From Owenia fusiformis (taxonomy: Eukaryota > Annelida > Polychaeta > Sabellida > Oweniidae), in the NCBI GenBank assembly GCA_903813345.2, contig CAIIXF020000103.1, positions 1 to 29,000 on the forward strand: a stretch of 29,000 nt of DNA, in the 5' to 3' direction. Under the pieces are notes generated by a model that was given only the letters and a program-made list of their open reading frames with translations, did not search any database and was not told the DNA's origin. Both the position numbers and the translations under genes were made by a program. This document shows, one piece after another, positions 18,998 to 29,000 of this stretch. The first letter of the stretch is position 1, and every line of letters begins with the position of its first letter.

Positions 18998-19340
18998 CTA
19001 TTTTAAACGTACATTACAGTAGTCAAGAACTTTAGAGCGCTTGTCTAGAGAATGGTTGACGATGTGGCTTCCGAAGGGTTTCTTAGAATTATGAGTTCAA
19101 CAATTCTAGAGTTTTATTTTTTGACAATTCTATTGCGCATGGGCACCTGTCACCACATTTGATCTACAGTGATCATACGTAGTTGCCCAAAAATGTGAAA
19201 TCCATAGATTTTACAGGCCTTATGGTCGCCGTCGAAATTATAGTGATTCTTGTTTTTTCGTTTATATGGTCTGATATCATTGAACAGCATGGCAAGCTAA
19301 AGCCTAGTTAAATAAAATTAACTTTTGAATTCTTCTATTT

Positions 19341-20046
19341 GTTAAGAATGTTTCTCATTTCCCATTAAGTCGTGTACACTAAAATGCTACGCTATACAGG
19401 TACATGTTTATTTTATTATGAACTGTAACAATAGTATTAGTCCTTGCCGGATCCCTGATCTGAGATGGATCGGCCCTTGGAAAAGGATAATACTCATGTA
19501 CTGTAATGTATTGTACAAGTCTTTATACAAGTACCGTATTTTGGAATCCACTGATGAAACAACTTTCGTAACGCAGAGTGATATCCAGGAAATTCAGATT
19601 ATTCAAGTGCCTTAACGGCCAGTACATCGATTTACTTGAAGACGCCTTTTGTTATTCTAGCCATATACCAGATAAACAAAAATACCACTCTATTAAGAAA
19701 ACGATGTATCAGCTAGATGCAAACCTTAAATCATAGGTTATCTCAGAAAACATAGAAATATAATGTATCTAAATCTGTAAAAGTCTGAATGTAATAATTA
19801 AATAACTAGATATTAATAAATAGATAAATAAAAATGAAATCAATCAATCAATAAATAAATAATGGCAAAATTTGAATCTTGTATTTACCCTTTAAGGGCC
19901 CCATCAATCGTGTTGTAATGTTATATTCTCCGAACTACCCATTTTCGTTATAGACGCACACTTTAATACAAATAAAAATTGTTAAGAATGTTCTCAGTTC
20001 CCATTAAGTCATGTGCACTAAAAAGTAACGCTATATTCTGTTACAT
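19341..20046. repeat. Dispersed direct repeat of about 65 bp, two copies
   Basis: 19341-19406 and 19981-20046 share GTTAAGAATGTT, CCCATTAAGTC and a GTGCACTAAAA-like block, in the same orientation about 640 bp apart. The sequence between holds the first copy of another repeat (19738-19981). Confidence 0.6.
19738..19981. repeat. Dispersed direct repeat, copy 1 (about 245 bp)
   Basis: Shares with 21592-21865 the blocks AACATAGAAATATAATGTAT, TGAAATCAATCAAT, GGCAAAATTTGAAT, TTGTATTTACCCTT, GTTATATTCTC and AATACAAATAAAAATTG, in the same order. It is rich in (ATAA)n and unclassified. Confidence 0.75.
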
Positions 20047-20863
20047 CCCAGGGGTGGTTCCAGGATTCCAGGGTAGGGGTGCGCCTTGATTGTTAATTGA
20101 ATTGGAGGCCGATGGATGAGCAAAGAAGGCCAGAGGCCAAACAACAAGGGGTCCGAGGAAATTTTAGAATTTGGATGTCATTTGCTACACTCTGAACATT
20201 TTGAAATGTACCAACAATTTAGAAAATAGTTATTCTACGCATAATAGGCTAATTCCATATCGTGAGGATCAAACTGAAAATCTCCAGGGCATTATTTCTT
20301 TCTGGTTTTAGAGATGATTGCATTCCTCTCAGGATAAAACCTTCTCCCATGATTTTCGAAATATGCACGAAGGTTTATCCAAAGTCTGCAGTTTAACCAT
20401 TGAAAGCGATATTTAGACTGAGGATTGAAAGCTTTTCACGATCATTTTCAGCTCACCCTTATTTCAATTAACCGAAAGTAACTTTTCGAGTCAGGAACAT
20501 GGTGTCAGTGTTCTTTTTATGAAGCCGGGAAGTCGAGACATTTCTAATAGAAAGCATAGTAATCATTTGAAGATTATAAAGAAGCATTTAAATTGAATCC
20601 GAAAGAATTTGATATAAATTAAATCGGTTTTGCACAGATGTCAGAGAACACACTTCTGAATATCTTCATTCGATCAAAAATTCATTCTGGATAGTCACTT
20701 TGGATCATGATAAGAAAACGCCCATAACATTACATTATGTTCGATATGAAAAAAACAAAAAAAACACTTACATTTTCGGTCTTTAAAATCATTTCGTCAT
20801 TTAAAGATAAAAATGTAACTTTGACCTGACAAGAAAACACATGTAACATTACAACGCAGGGAC

Positions 20864-20957
20864 GGATCTGGGAACCAACAACGGGGGGGGGGCAAATTTC
20901 AGGTCTTAGAAAAAAACTTTTTTGGGCCCATTTTTTCTGGGCCCACCCAGATCCGCC
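20864..20957. repeat. Hairpin-ended GC-rich patch
   Basis: GGATCTGGG near 20864 and CCCAGATCC at 20946 are inverted, enclosing G10 (20883-20892) and GGGCCCA words. Its composition is unlike the surrounding sequence, and it may be the remnant of an inverted-repeat element. Confidence 0.4.
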
Positions 20958-21091
20958 AGTGCATCGTGTTCAATAAAGCATTTAATTTCCATTTAATAAA
21001 GATCTAGACTACGTTGAATTTCAGTAATTGGCAGGTCAGGAACCTAAGTGTTTGCTTGCCTTTCGTTTTAATCATTTTAACTTAATTGAAC

Positions 21092-21124
21092 CATGGGCAT
21101 TCAATAGACTATTGAATGCCCATG
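21092..21124. repeat. Perfect palindrome, 16 bp arms, 1 base spacer
   Basis: CATGGGCATTCAATAG (21092-21107), then A, then CTATTGAATGCCCATG (21109-21124). The arms are exact complements. It can form a cruciform; no function is evident. Confidence 0.85.
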
Positions 21125-21514
21125 ATTGAACAGAACAAAAAGGTTGCTTACGATTGACCTTGTCAAGTATTAAAAAAATTGCTTAAAACTTTCAGATGAT
21201 TCTTAATCTAATTGTGCATATTATCATAAGGCAACGGACTTTGAATATAAAGTCATATTGGAGTGTATGTTGATTTTATGTTAGTCTCAGATTGATCTGA
21301 ACAAAACCTGTCATTTTCAAAAAGATCGCTCGAGATTAAAACGTAAACAATAAATCTAAAGAACATTGTTTGTATTTATTAGTAAAACCTGAAATTTTGT
21401 TTTGTAAAATTTTGTGAATTGAACAATTGATGATTTGCGACACTATGGATTCTATTTTGTAGTGACGTCACAATTAAGCCAATTAGTTATAGATGTTTGA
21501 TTTTGAGAGAACGT

Positions 21515-21571
21515 ATTAACACGTAGTTCAATGAGGGAGCTAAGGTTGCCAAACTTATGGAGGGGAGTGTA
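21515..21571. repeat. Possible Tc1/mariner-like terminus, outward copy 1
   Basis: The segment ends GTTGCCAAACTTATGGAGGG then GAGTGTA and is inverted relative to 26472-26526, with about 50 similar positions. Ending at TA with a conserved inverted end suggests a transposon terminus. I found no matching partner end for it to the left. Confidence 0.4.
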
Positions 21572-21591
21572 TCACCTAGATCCTATGTTAT

Positions 21592-21865
21592 GGGATATCT
21601 TAAAAACATAGAAATATAATGTATCTGTATCTGTAAAAAATGTGAATGAAATAATTAAATAACTAAATATGATAAATAGATAAATACGTACATAAATAAA
21701 TAAATAAAACTGAAATCAATCAATGAATAAATAAAGGCAAAATTTGAATATTGTATTTACCCTTCAAGAGCCCCCCCCCCCCCCCCATTGTGCAATATGT
21801 TCGTGTTATATTCTCAGAACTACCCTTTTCGTTATAGACACACACGTTAATACAAATAAAAATTG
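21592..21865. repeat. Dispersed direct repeat, copy 2
   Basis: Second copy of the 19738-19981 repeat. It contains a C16 homopolymer (21771-21786) where copy 1 has AAGGGCCCCATC, and an (ATAA)n tract. Confidence 0.75.
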
Positions 21866-22548
21866 AATGAACTTATTTACAAAGTGTTCAAAATATTAGA
21901 AAAGCGCCATTGAGAATTAAAAGTTTAGGCGACCATAAGAAGCATATTAAACAAACCTCCTCGTCAATTAATCGTCTACGACATGCAATGTGCCAAAGCT
22001 TTTACATGTAGGTCGTTGACAAATACATTTTGAAGTGAATGTAAATGTGGATTATGTGTCGAAGGAAATAGACTGCTGAATAACTGGTATGTTGAATAAA
22101 TTCAAACTTTTTAAGTTATCGCATCAGTTCTGATGATGTTCGATCCGATGAGTTTGAAGTAAACTTCGCTTTAACGAACATTTCAGTTGTGTATCTATAT
22201 ATTTTTAACATTTTCTTTCCTGTCCGTACCCCTCAGATGAAGATCCTTAAGAGGTCGAATTCGATGATACTCTACATCCTAGGTTATATTTTTTCAGTTT
22301 GATTTCATTTGACAAGTTTAAAAAATAATAAATAAATAAATAAATCACGTAACTTAAGTGAAGAATTAAATCGACAGGACCAATGTTATAAGGGAAGATA
22401 GGAAATGTACTCTTTGTAATGCTCGAGTTGGAGTTTTAATACATTTTGTAGAGCGGTATAATGTTTTTACTAGATTCAGAAGTTTATTTAGAAATACAAT
22501 AAAGAAAAAACTTGTTAAACTAGATTATGACAACTTTTACCACGAATA

Positions 22549-23166
22549 CAAGGGCCGATCAAAAAGTTTCTTACCGTTGGCTCTCAATTTTATAATAAGA
22601 GGAGTTGGAAGCTCAAACTTTAACAAAAGACAGAATAGTTAGTTTGCTTGAAACTGTACGAGTTTCATATAAATTGGTTTATTGGTAGTGACACAGAGTC
22701 AATTCATATTTTCAATGACAAAGTTAGGTGGAGCAGCGTTATATATAAAATATCTGCTGAGTTGTGGTTCTGGAAATTCATTGACATCGTTTCAAACCTC
22801 TCACAAGAAGGCCTTAAACATGTGTTTTTGGATCGAGTGTACAGATATAGGAGGTGCATTGCAACTGGGGTTGAATATTTTGAATGAGAATGAATATTAG
22901 CAGAAAAACTAATTAAACATGATTAAACTACAGTCTGTGGACAGATGACACTACTTAGTGTTCGAAATATAAAAAACGCTGCTCCACCTAATTCAATCAT
23001 TGAAAATATGTATTGAGTCTGTGTCACTACCAATGAACCAATTTAAATGAAACTCAGAGAGTCTCAAGCAAACTTACTACCCTGACTTATGTAAAAGTTT
23101 GAGCATCCAACTCCTTTTATTATAAAATCTAGAGCCAACGGTAAGAAACTTTTTGATCGGCCCTTG
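22549..23166 (+). mobile_element. Mariner-type deletion derivative, copy 1 (618 bp)
   Basis: The element starts CAAGGGCCGATCAAAAAGTT, ends with its complement, and is flanked by TA on both sides (22547-22548, 23167-23168), the Tc1/mariner target. The arms are unusually long: about 190 bp at each end pair imperfectly (22549-22745 against 22975-23166). Between them lies the transposase remnant at 22648-22887. It differs from the copy at 24531 by a 32 bp deletion and a few substitutions. Confidence 0.85.
22648..22887 (+). pseudogene. Mariner transposase C-terminal remnant (copy 1)
   Basis: A 79-codon frame whose second half (a W-F-W-K-F-I-D-I-V segment, then RVYRYRRCIATGVEYFE and a stop) has the layout of the last 40-50 residues of mariner transposases, which end in R-W/Y-x-K/R-C-I-x-x-x-G-x-Y-F-E. 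The DNA-binding domain and the DD34D catalytic region are absent, so no activity is expected. The first half lies inside the inverted repeat and is not transposase-like. An identical frame is in the second copy. The call rests on recalled family motifs. Confidence 0.5.
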
Positions 23167-23168
23167 TA

Positions 23169-24528
23169 TTCAGATAATGGTGGGAAATATATAATGCTGG
23201 ATAATGGAATTAATATGAAATGATAAAATAATGAGTACTAATCATTATGCTGTTGAGATACATAATCTAATGTATACTTAATAGGAACAGATGATGTAGT
23301 GCTTAGAATATATGAGCAGGAAAAAGAATTATAAAGCGCAATTGTGACGATGCTTCACATACCCCCGACTCCTGTCACCATACCAACCATAGCTTTTTCA
23401 TTTTAAAACTATATGGCATGACAGTTGCTGTATAAATTGTTTTACTTTCATACTACAATCTGTAGCATTAATTATATCCCACGACAGGTTAATCTATTGA
23501 AATTAGAGCATTTGTATCTTCACTTTCCGGACACCCTGTAGTATATACATGTCGTAGTATATCAAATGTTTAAAACGCATGGTATTCTCCGATAAATTCA
23601 ATTTATCGTATGATCTGTAAAATGAAGCCTTCTGATTGGTCAGTTCTTGTGCTGTACCAATCTGTATTGCTACTGAGATTGTCCCCGTTGATCATCTCCG
23701 TCGCAATACAGAAAATATTGGTACGGATGGGACAATTTCAGTAGCAATACAGAGGATCACATGATAAAAAGGTTATTGTCTGTCTCGATATTCTGTATTG
23801 GCACTCGACTTCGTCTCGTTCCAATACGGAATTTCTAGAGCAGAATATATCCTGTATTGCACATCAAATCATTCAATTACTTATAGTACTTTAATCTCTT
23901 CCTGGCCAATCAGAACACTTTATAGTCATTCTTTATTATTCCATCGAAGGAAGTTAATTTCTTTATTATTATGTCACCACCATCACATTTACCAAAATCA
24001 TCTCAGAAGTTCAAATCTGACTTTAGATTTCAGATTTGAGCAACTAGGTGGTAACACTTGTCATGTTAATGCCTGATTTGTCCACTGTTTTATTCCTCAC
24101 TCTCACTTATGGAATAACAAACTATTGATGCCGATATTAATGATAACACTGTACTCCCGGGGATATTTAAAATTAAAATTACACTAACCTAAGTCGTGAC
24201 TGAAGAATATCATTTCTTTCGGCTGGCGCCTTGTGAAATACAGACTTTCTCGGGAACAATATTTTCTGTATTTCACTCGAATCATTGGACAACAAATGTT
24301 ATCATATCACTGTCATGTGCCTTACTTCCTGATTGGTCCATGTCATTATACGTGACTTAAAATAGCAAGCGATATTCAATGGAAATCATGTGACTTCCAT
24401 TGAATATCAAATGATATTCATCAGTCACAACTTAAGCCAGTGTAATTTCAATTGTATATATCCCCGGGAGAAAATTGTTATGATAAATTGTACATCAATT
24501 GTTTGTTTTTCAATTAAGGTGAGTGATA
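23169..24528. repeat. Spacer between the two mariner copies, rich in hairpins
   Basis: No gene is seen. Inverted repeats include CTGTATTGCTACTGAGATTG then TCCC (23662-23685) against 23729-23752, with one mismatch in 24. Another is GATATTCAATGGAA (24371-24384) against TTCCATTGAATATC (24395-24408), which is exact. CTGATTGGTC/GGCCAATCAG-type and CTGTATTGC words recur. The segment 24365-24380 is matched in inverse at 25341-25360, beyond the second mariner copy, as is the CCTCACTCTC block near 24093 (around 25396), so the second copy inserted within an older inverted-repeat element. Confidence 0.55.
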
Positions 24529-24530
24529 TA

Positions 24531-25180
24531 CAAGGGCCGATCAAAAAGTTTCTTACTGTTGGCTCTAGATTTTATAATAAAAGGAGTTGGATGCTCAAAC
24601 TTTTACATAAGTCAGGGTAGTAAGTTTGCTTGAGACTCTCTGAGTTTCATTTAAATTGGTTCATTGGTAGTGACACAGACTCAATACATATTTTCAATGA
24701 TTGAATTAGGTGGAGCAGCGTTTTTTATATAAAAAATTGTGCTAAGCTGCAGTTTTGGAAATTTCGAACACTAAGTAGTGTCATCTGTCCACAGACTGTA
24801 GTTTAATCATGTTTAATTAGTTTTTCTGCTAATATTCATTCTCATTCAAAATATTCAACCCCAGTTGCAATGCACCTCCTATATCTGTACACTCGATCCA
24901 AAAACACATGTTTAAGGCCTTCTTGTGAGAGGTTTGAAACGATGTCAATGAATTTCCAGAACCACAACTCAGCAGATATTTTATATATAACGCTGCTCCA
25001 CCTAACTTTGTCATTGAAAATATGAATTGACTCTGTGTCACTACCAATAAACCAATTTATATGAAACTCGTACAGTTTCAAGCAAACTAACTATTCTGTC
25101 TTTTGTTAAAGTTTGAGCTTCCAACTCCTCTTATTATAAAATTGAGAGCCAACGGTAAAAAACTTTTTGATCGGCCCTTG
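24531..25180 (-). mobile_element. Mariner-type deletion derivative, copy 2 (650 bp), inverted to copy 1
   Basis: Same termini as copy 1, with TA duplications at 24529-24530 and 25181-25182. Read on the minus strand it matches copy 1 nearly base for base, including its 79-codon frame, but retains 32 bp (around 24739-24772) that copy 1 lost. The near-identity indicates recent movement of both. Confidence 0.85.
24842..25081 (-). pseudogene. Mariner transposase C-terminal remnant (copy 2)
   Basis: Codes the same 79 residues as 22648-22887 without a single change, ending RCIATGVEYFE and a stop. See copy 1 for the family argument. Identity reflects recent duplication rather than selection, because the overlapping +1 frame is identical too. 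Confidence 0.5.
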
Positions 25181-25182
25181 TA

Positions 25183-26471
25183 ACAGTGGATAATAAAACA
25201 AATATTCAATTTTGTTTACGGTGAATACCCGTGACACTTTCACAAGATGATACTCTACTTGCTCTTCGAGCTTCGTGGAACATCACTTGTATAAGATGCA
25301 CAGGGATCACCTCAATCGAATTTAATATTTGTATAATATGACATCCGTTGAATATCGCTTGCAATTTTTAATCAAGCGTAGGACATATACCAACCAGAGA
25401 GTGAGGAATATGACATTTATAATAATTAATATAACAACAACAACATATATTATGCCTTCTTAAAGTGCCCGATAAACTATAAAATGCGCATGCGTCTAGG
25501 TGTTGATAAACTATAAATAGCGAAAATCCAGGGTTTGTCACCACAAGGTAAGCCAGGACGTGTTGAGAGAACAGCTAGTGTTGATATTGAATTTATATGT
25601 AGCCAGATAAGTTTCCTTATTGAAATTACATATGGTTATTAGCAATACTTTGTAGGTGCTAAATAATAAAATATTTAGAGTATATATGAGAGAAATTGGT
25701 CATTTCGAACCTGTTGAAAAGTTTGTGGCTCTCGGCTACACCGGGGAATTTACTTCCATGAGTACACACATAAATGTGGGGTTCCCCAAGAGGTACGCGA
25801 CAAGGTGACCTGGCATCAAATGTGCGACTAAATGCTACTATCGAGAAGATAAAATAACGAATACGACAATAAGTTATTGCATGTGACAATTCCGAGCCTT
25901 CATCTCACTGAAGTATTTTGAAGTGAAAATAGGATTTTTGTTTTAATACATGGATTCAGATGAACGTAACTTTATTCTGACAACTAATCCAAACTGAACA
26001 AAATTGATTGTACGTAACAGACAATTTCTTGTTTTACAATGTTTTGATTGGCTAAACGAATGAAACCAACAAATTATGACAATTTTGAAATGTAAAATTT
26101 AAAAGTGACAAACACAACCTCCCTATCCACTCTTTGGGAGCCCTGGTAAATTAGTAATATGTACTTGCAGCAGTGGTAGTGTGCAGCTTATTATCACACT
26201 ACGCTTTGTATTCTAAAGCCTGTTTGTAATAACACTGTTCACTCAACGTATGTTTTGTGTGTGGGCAGTCAACGATAATCATTGTTTTATCCCGGTTATA
26301 TGACCTCGGCAATTATAACAAAACCGTACTAAACGAAAAAACGCAAATAAGAGAAAGCTTTCACACACATATAAAAAATGAACTAGTCTAATCCGCCAGT
26401 ATAAACTCTGTGCTATACGTAGCCGGGTCAGGCGCACACTTTAAAGATTTTGAATAGTTATTGATCTTATG
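25183..26471. other. AT-rich stretch, no gene recognised
   Basis: Contains the inverse partner of the hairpin repeat (25341-25415) and an ACAACAACAACAACA tract (25431-25445). The 25659-25889 frame (minus) has no family resemblance. Confidence 0.5.
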
Positions 26472-26526
26472 TACACTCCCCTCCATAAGTTTGGCAACAT
26501 TTTTCCCCATTGAACTATGTGTTAAA
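26472..26526. repeat. Possible Tc1/mariner-like terminus, outward copy 2
   Basis: TACACTCCCCTCCATAAGTT then TGGCAAC begins at a TA and is the inverted counterpart of 21515-21571. Both ends point away from each other, so they are not the two ends of one element spanning 21.6-26.5 kb. Confidence 0.4.
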
Positions 26527-26572
26527 GCCTCTTTACGTTTGAATTTTTATTTACTTAACCGGCGATGAAATA

Positions 26573-27954
26573 ACTTATAATATTGATGGAAACGTAATTT
26601 GACTTTATTTCGAATACCTTCAAAGGAGCACGTGGGTTATCGCAAACAATTTCAGAAGGTTATATCTTGGATTATGACTATTTTCTGACAATGAAGACAA
26701 GTTTATCTTTGAGATCAATTCATTATCTCAAAGAAAAGTGTGCACAGTAATAATAAATTCAAACAAACTCGGAGATATTTAACTAGCAATTAACCCATCA
26801 ACGCACTTTTTCAAAGGTGTTGACCCCATTTTCACCAAAAATGCAATCATTTTTTACAATGTTTAATGCACTACTATTCTTTATTTTGATGTATCAAATA
26901 GTTCTTGAAAGAAAAACTTAATTGCATTAAGATAAGTGTTCCCCATGTTATTTCTCCATTGAAAAATCTCATGCTATCCATTGGTTTTAGTTCATTTTGG
27001 TCATCCAAATTGGATATCTTTAAAGTCCCTGGAGCAATCAAATTTTCCTTTTGGGAAATCGAACAAGTCTCAAAGCACATTCTAATTATGCATTCAACAA
27101 TATAATAATAGGTTGCATTTTTGGTGAAAATTAGGTCAACATTTTTGAAAAAGTATGTTGATTGGTCCATTGCCCCTTCAATATCACTTAGGTCTGATTG
27201 ACTAAATTATCAATATATATACTTTTCTTGAAGAAAATGAATGGATCTAAAAGATACACCCATGTTCATGATCAGAAAATATTCATAATTCAAGTTAGAA
27301 TCGTTTGAAATTGTTTGCGATAACCTACGTGCTGCTTTTTCAATTTTTTTCCTCAATTACAATAGGTCGAAAATTGATGATAAATTTGATGAATTTTTGA
27401 AAATCGTCATTCCCATGTAATCCAATGGGAAATGGAGGGTTCGGGGCAAATCAGAAATCAGGATATCTTTTCAGTAAAAGATTCAGCAAAAAATATTTTT
27501 ATATAGAAAATTGAATTGTCTAACTTTTTGAACACTAAGTGTTTGGTTTATTTGATGAATATTAAAATTACAGCGCTTCAAAGTCATTTTTGAAAATAAT
27601 TTTTCGCCTCCTGTGTTATTTCAATGGGAGAGGTTTTTTGAAAAACAATTTTGACTTTAAAGCCCTATAATTTTATTGAACCTGAAGAAACATATAATTC
27701 TTTTGTTAAATAAAGTTAGCGAATTCAATTGCCTGCCTAACTCGTATTTTTGCAAGGACTCGGATGGATGGATATTCTGTCTTATGATTTGCGGCAAACC
27801 TACCATTTCCCATTGGCTAACATGGGAATGTCGATTTTCAAAAATTCATCAAATTTATCATCAACTTTCGACCTATTGTAGTTGAGGAAAAAAATGAGAA
27901 AATTTGGAGGTATTGGAATTAAAGTCAAATTACGTTTCCATCTATAGTATAAGT
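26573..27954. mobile_element. Fold-back element (outer)
   Basis: GATGGAAACGTAATTTGACT then TTA (26585-26607) is an exact 23 bp complement of 27920-27942; the pairing extends weakly to 26573 and 27954. Further arm blocks pair inside: 26628-26654 with 27306-27332 (26 of 27), and 26802-26845 with 27113-27160 (imperfect). The right arm is longer because a second fold-back element sits in it. The overlapping frames at 26874-27170 and 26905-27105 lie in the loop and arms and show no known family. Confidence 0.75.
27344..27895. mobile_element. Fold-back element (inner), nested in the right arm of the outer one
   Basis: An approximately 92 bp arm (27344-27434, starting TTTTTTTCCTCAATTACAAT) pairs at roughly 90% with 27803-27895, enclosing about 370 bp. 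The outer right arm resumes on the far side (GGTATTGGAATTAAAGTC), matching the left arm (GGTATTCGAAATAAAGTC in complement). That shows the inner element is a later insertion. Confidence 0.7.
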
Positions 27955-27981
27955 ATTTTCTGTTGCATGATTGTGCTATTG

Positions 27982-28138
27982 TGTTATTGTGCTATTGTTA
28001 ATAGATCAGCCGATAGGTGGCATCGTGATATAGTCTCAAACCAGAAGTGAAAATAAAGTTGAGTTTTAAAATCTCCAAATTAAATCGTTCATTATTCTGT
28101 TCTAAGGTGAAAAGAATCTTCTATTACATATCGTAACA
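27982..28138 (+). repeat. Short LTR (about 157 bp) of the right-edge Gypsy element
   Basis: Runs from TGTTATTGTG to TATCGTAACA, contains AATAAA (28052-28057), and is followed directly by TGGTGTCTAG, a PBS-like start. It shares TGTTATTG(C/T)G and GCC(G/A)ATAGGTGGCA with the LTR at 627-790, which is read on the other strand. Boundaries are inferred because the second LTR lies outside the window. Confidence 0.5.
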
Positions 28139-28248
28139 TGGTGTCTAGATGTGGTGCATCATTAGGACATTCACGAGATCTTAAGTATTGACTCATTGCC
28201 TAAATAATTAGGATTGACTTCTGGAAAAAACTCACGTGTTCAGTTTAA

Positions 28249-29000
28249 CTTTCAAATGTACTTTCAAAATTACACCGGCGGTGGACTTCGTCAAAATGTA
28301 AGAAGAAAGGCAGAAAGAAAAACATAAGCCAATCTACTCCATCAGTTCCTGGTAACAATAATCATAATACTGCAGTGAAATCATCTGATAATCCATGCAA
28401 CTACTGTGGTAATGAAAAGCATAAGCGATCTGAGTGCCCAGCTAATAAGTCTACCCGTGATCGTTGCAAAAAGCAAGGTCACTGGGCTAGAGTATGTCGT
28501 GCTAACTTGGGAAAAGCCACGAACGCGATACACTCAGTTGTTGATAATCCCGATAGGGAATATGCTTTCATGGGTTTTCTTGCTACTATGTCAGACAGTA
28601 TTTCTGATGAATTCTCTGTATCCCTCAAACTTGATAACTCTGATGTAAAATTCAGATTAGATACTGGTGCTGATGTCTCTGTAGTTTCTCCAGAAACTTT
28701 CAATCAGATTTGTAATAATTCTAGAAAGAAACTTGTAACTAGCCCAATTCAAAGAAGCTTATTGGCGCTAGTGGGGTTCCACTTCAAGTTCAGGGAAAGT
28801 TTTTATCAGATATAACTGGCTCTTCTACTCAACAAGATTTCTATGTTGTTAAAAATGTGAAAACAAATTTATTGGGTAGGCCTGCTATCAAAGCACTGAA
28901 TCTGATACAAGTATCTCATTCGTGTAATGTAGAAAATGGTAACAATGCAGATCATGTAAATACTGTGAAAAAGTGTTCTAACACAACTACTGAGAATATA
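28249..29000 (+). pseudogene. Gypsy gag C-terminus and protease, decayed, runs off right edge
   Basis: Open from 28249 with no clear ATG: the N-terminal gag is missing between the LTR and here, an internal deletion. The first zinc knuckle is intact (CNYCGNEKHKRSEC, C-x2-C-x4-H-x4-C). The second, RDRCKKQGHWARVC, has Arg in place of its first Cys. The aspartic protease follows with RLDTGADVSVVS. Near 28755-28765 a one-base change shifts the frame: one frame reaches a stop at 28813-28815, while the true protease sense (KLIGASGVPLQVQG, later NLLGRPAIKALNL) continues in the -1 frame to the window edge. The style matches K02A2.6-like Gypsy proteins. Confidence 0.8.

Noticed and set aside
22682-22900. 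72-codon frame identical in both mariner copies
   Set aside because: It is the +1 frame of the better transposase-like frame; its identity only reflects the near-identity of the two copies.
26874-27170. 98-codon minus-strand frame and its antisense partner
   Set aside because: Both lie in the loop and arms of the fold-back element, with no resemblance to a transposase or other family.

Overview
The window is AT-rich animal DNA, most likely from a marine invertebrate. A mollusc, perhaps a bivalve, is my best guess from an intron-containing F-type lectin gene, a 2A-bearing non-LTR retrotransposon and SCAN-gag Gypsy elements. That is inference; no marker gene fixes the species. Almost everything recognisable is mobile DNA, mostly decayed, around one broken host gene. 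There are no operons, rRNAs or CRISPR arrays.

1-1190 (minus strand): the gag start of a Gypsy-type LTR element that leaves the window on the left, its short LTR (627-790), and a decayed integrase fragment from another Gypsy element. 1272-5312 (plus): a nearly full-length APE-type non-LTR retrotransposon. Its first ORF opens with a 2A-like ribosome-skipping motif fused to the endonuclease, followed by reverse transcriptase and a C-terminal zinc-knuckle region. At least three breaks interrupt its coding, and its 5' end is duplicated with an inverted piece in between. 5313-9260: AT-rich DNA with a tandem array of roughly 540 bp units.

9385-15608 (minus): remains of an F-type lectin (fucolectin) gene. 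Its last exon is split, a few bases inside the splice acceptor, by a 5,496 bp LTR retrotransposon (9585-15080). That element has 895 bp LTRs that read as identical, a 4 bp target duplication (AGAC), a PBS matching tRNA-Pro, a polypurine tract, and one 972-codon ORF coding gag (SCAN-like), zinc knuckle, protease and the integrase zinc finger. It has lost the integrase catalytic core, the reverse transcriptase and RNase H, so it looks like a very young non-autonomous element moved in trans.

15610-22540: unclassified AT-rich DNA with degenerate repeats, a 96 bp tandem duplication, dispersed direct repeats and a perfect 16 bp-arm palindrome. 22549-25180: two nearly identical mariner-type deletion derivatives in opposite orientation, each with TA duplications, long terminal inverted repeats (about 190 bp) and a remnant that looks like a transposase C-terminus. 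26573-27954: a fold-back element with a second fold-back element nested in one arm. 27982-29000 (plus): an LTR related to the one at the left edge, then a decayed gag zinc-knuckle/protease region running off the right edge.

The most unusual items are the RT-less SCAN-gag element with identical LTRs inside a lectin exon, the N-terminal 2A motif of the LINE with an in-phase slippery heptamer at its ORF junction, and the nested fold-back elements.
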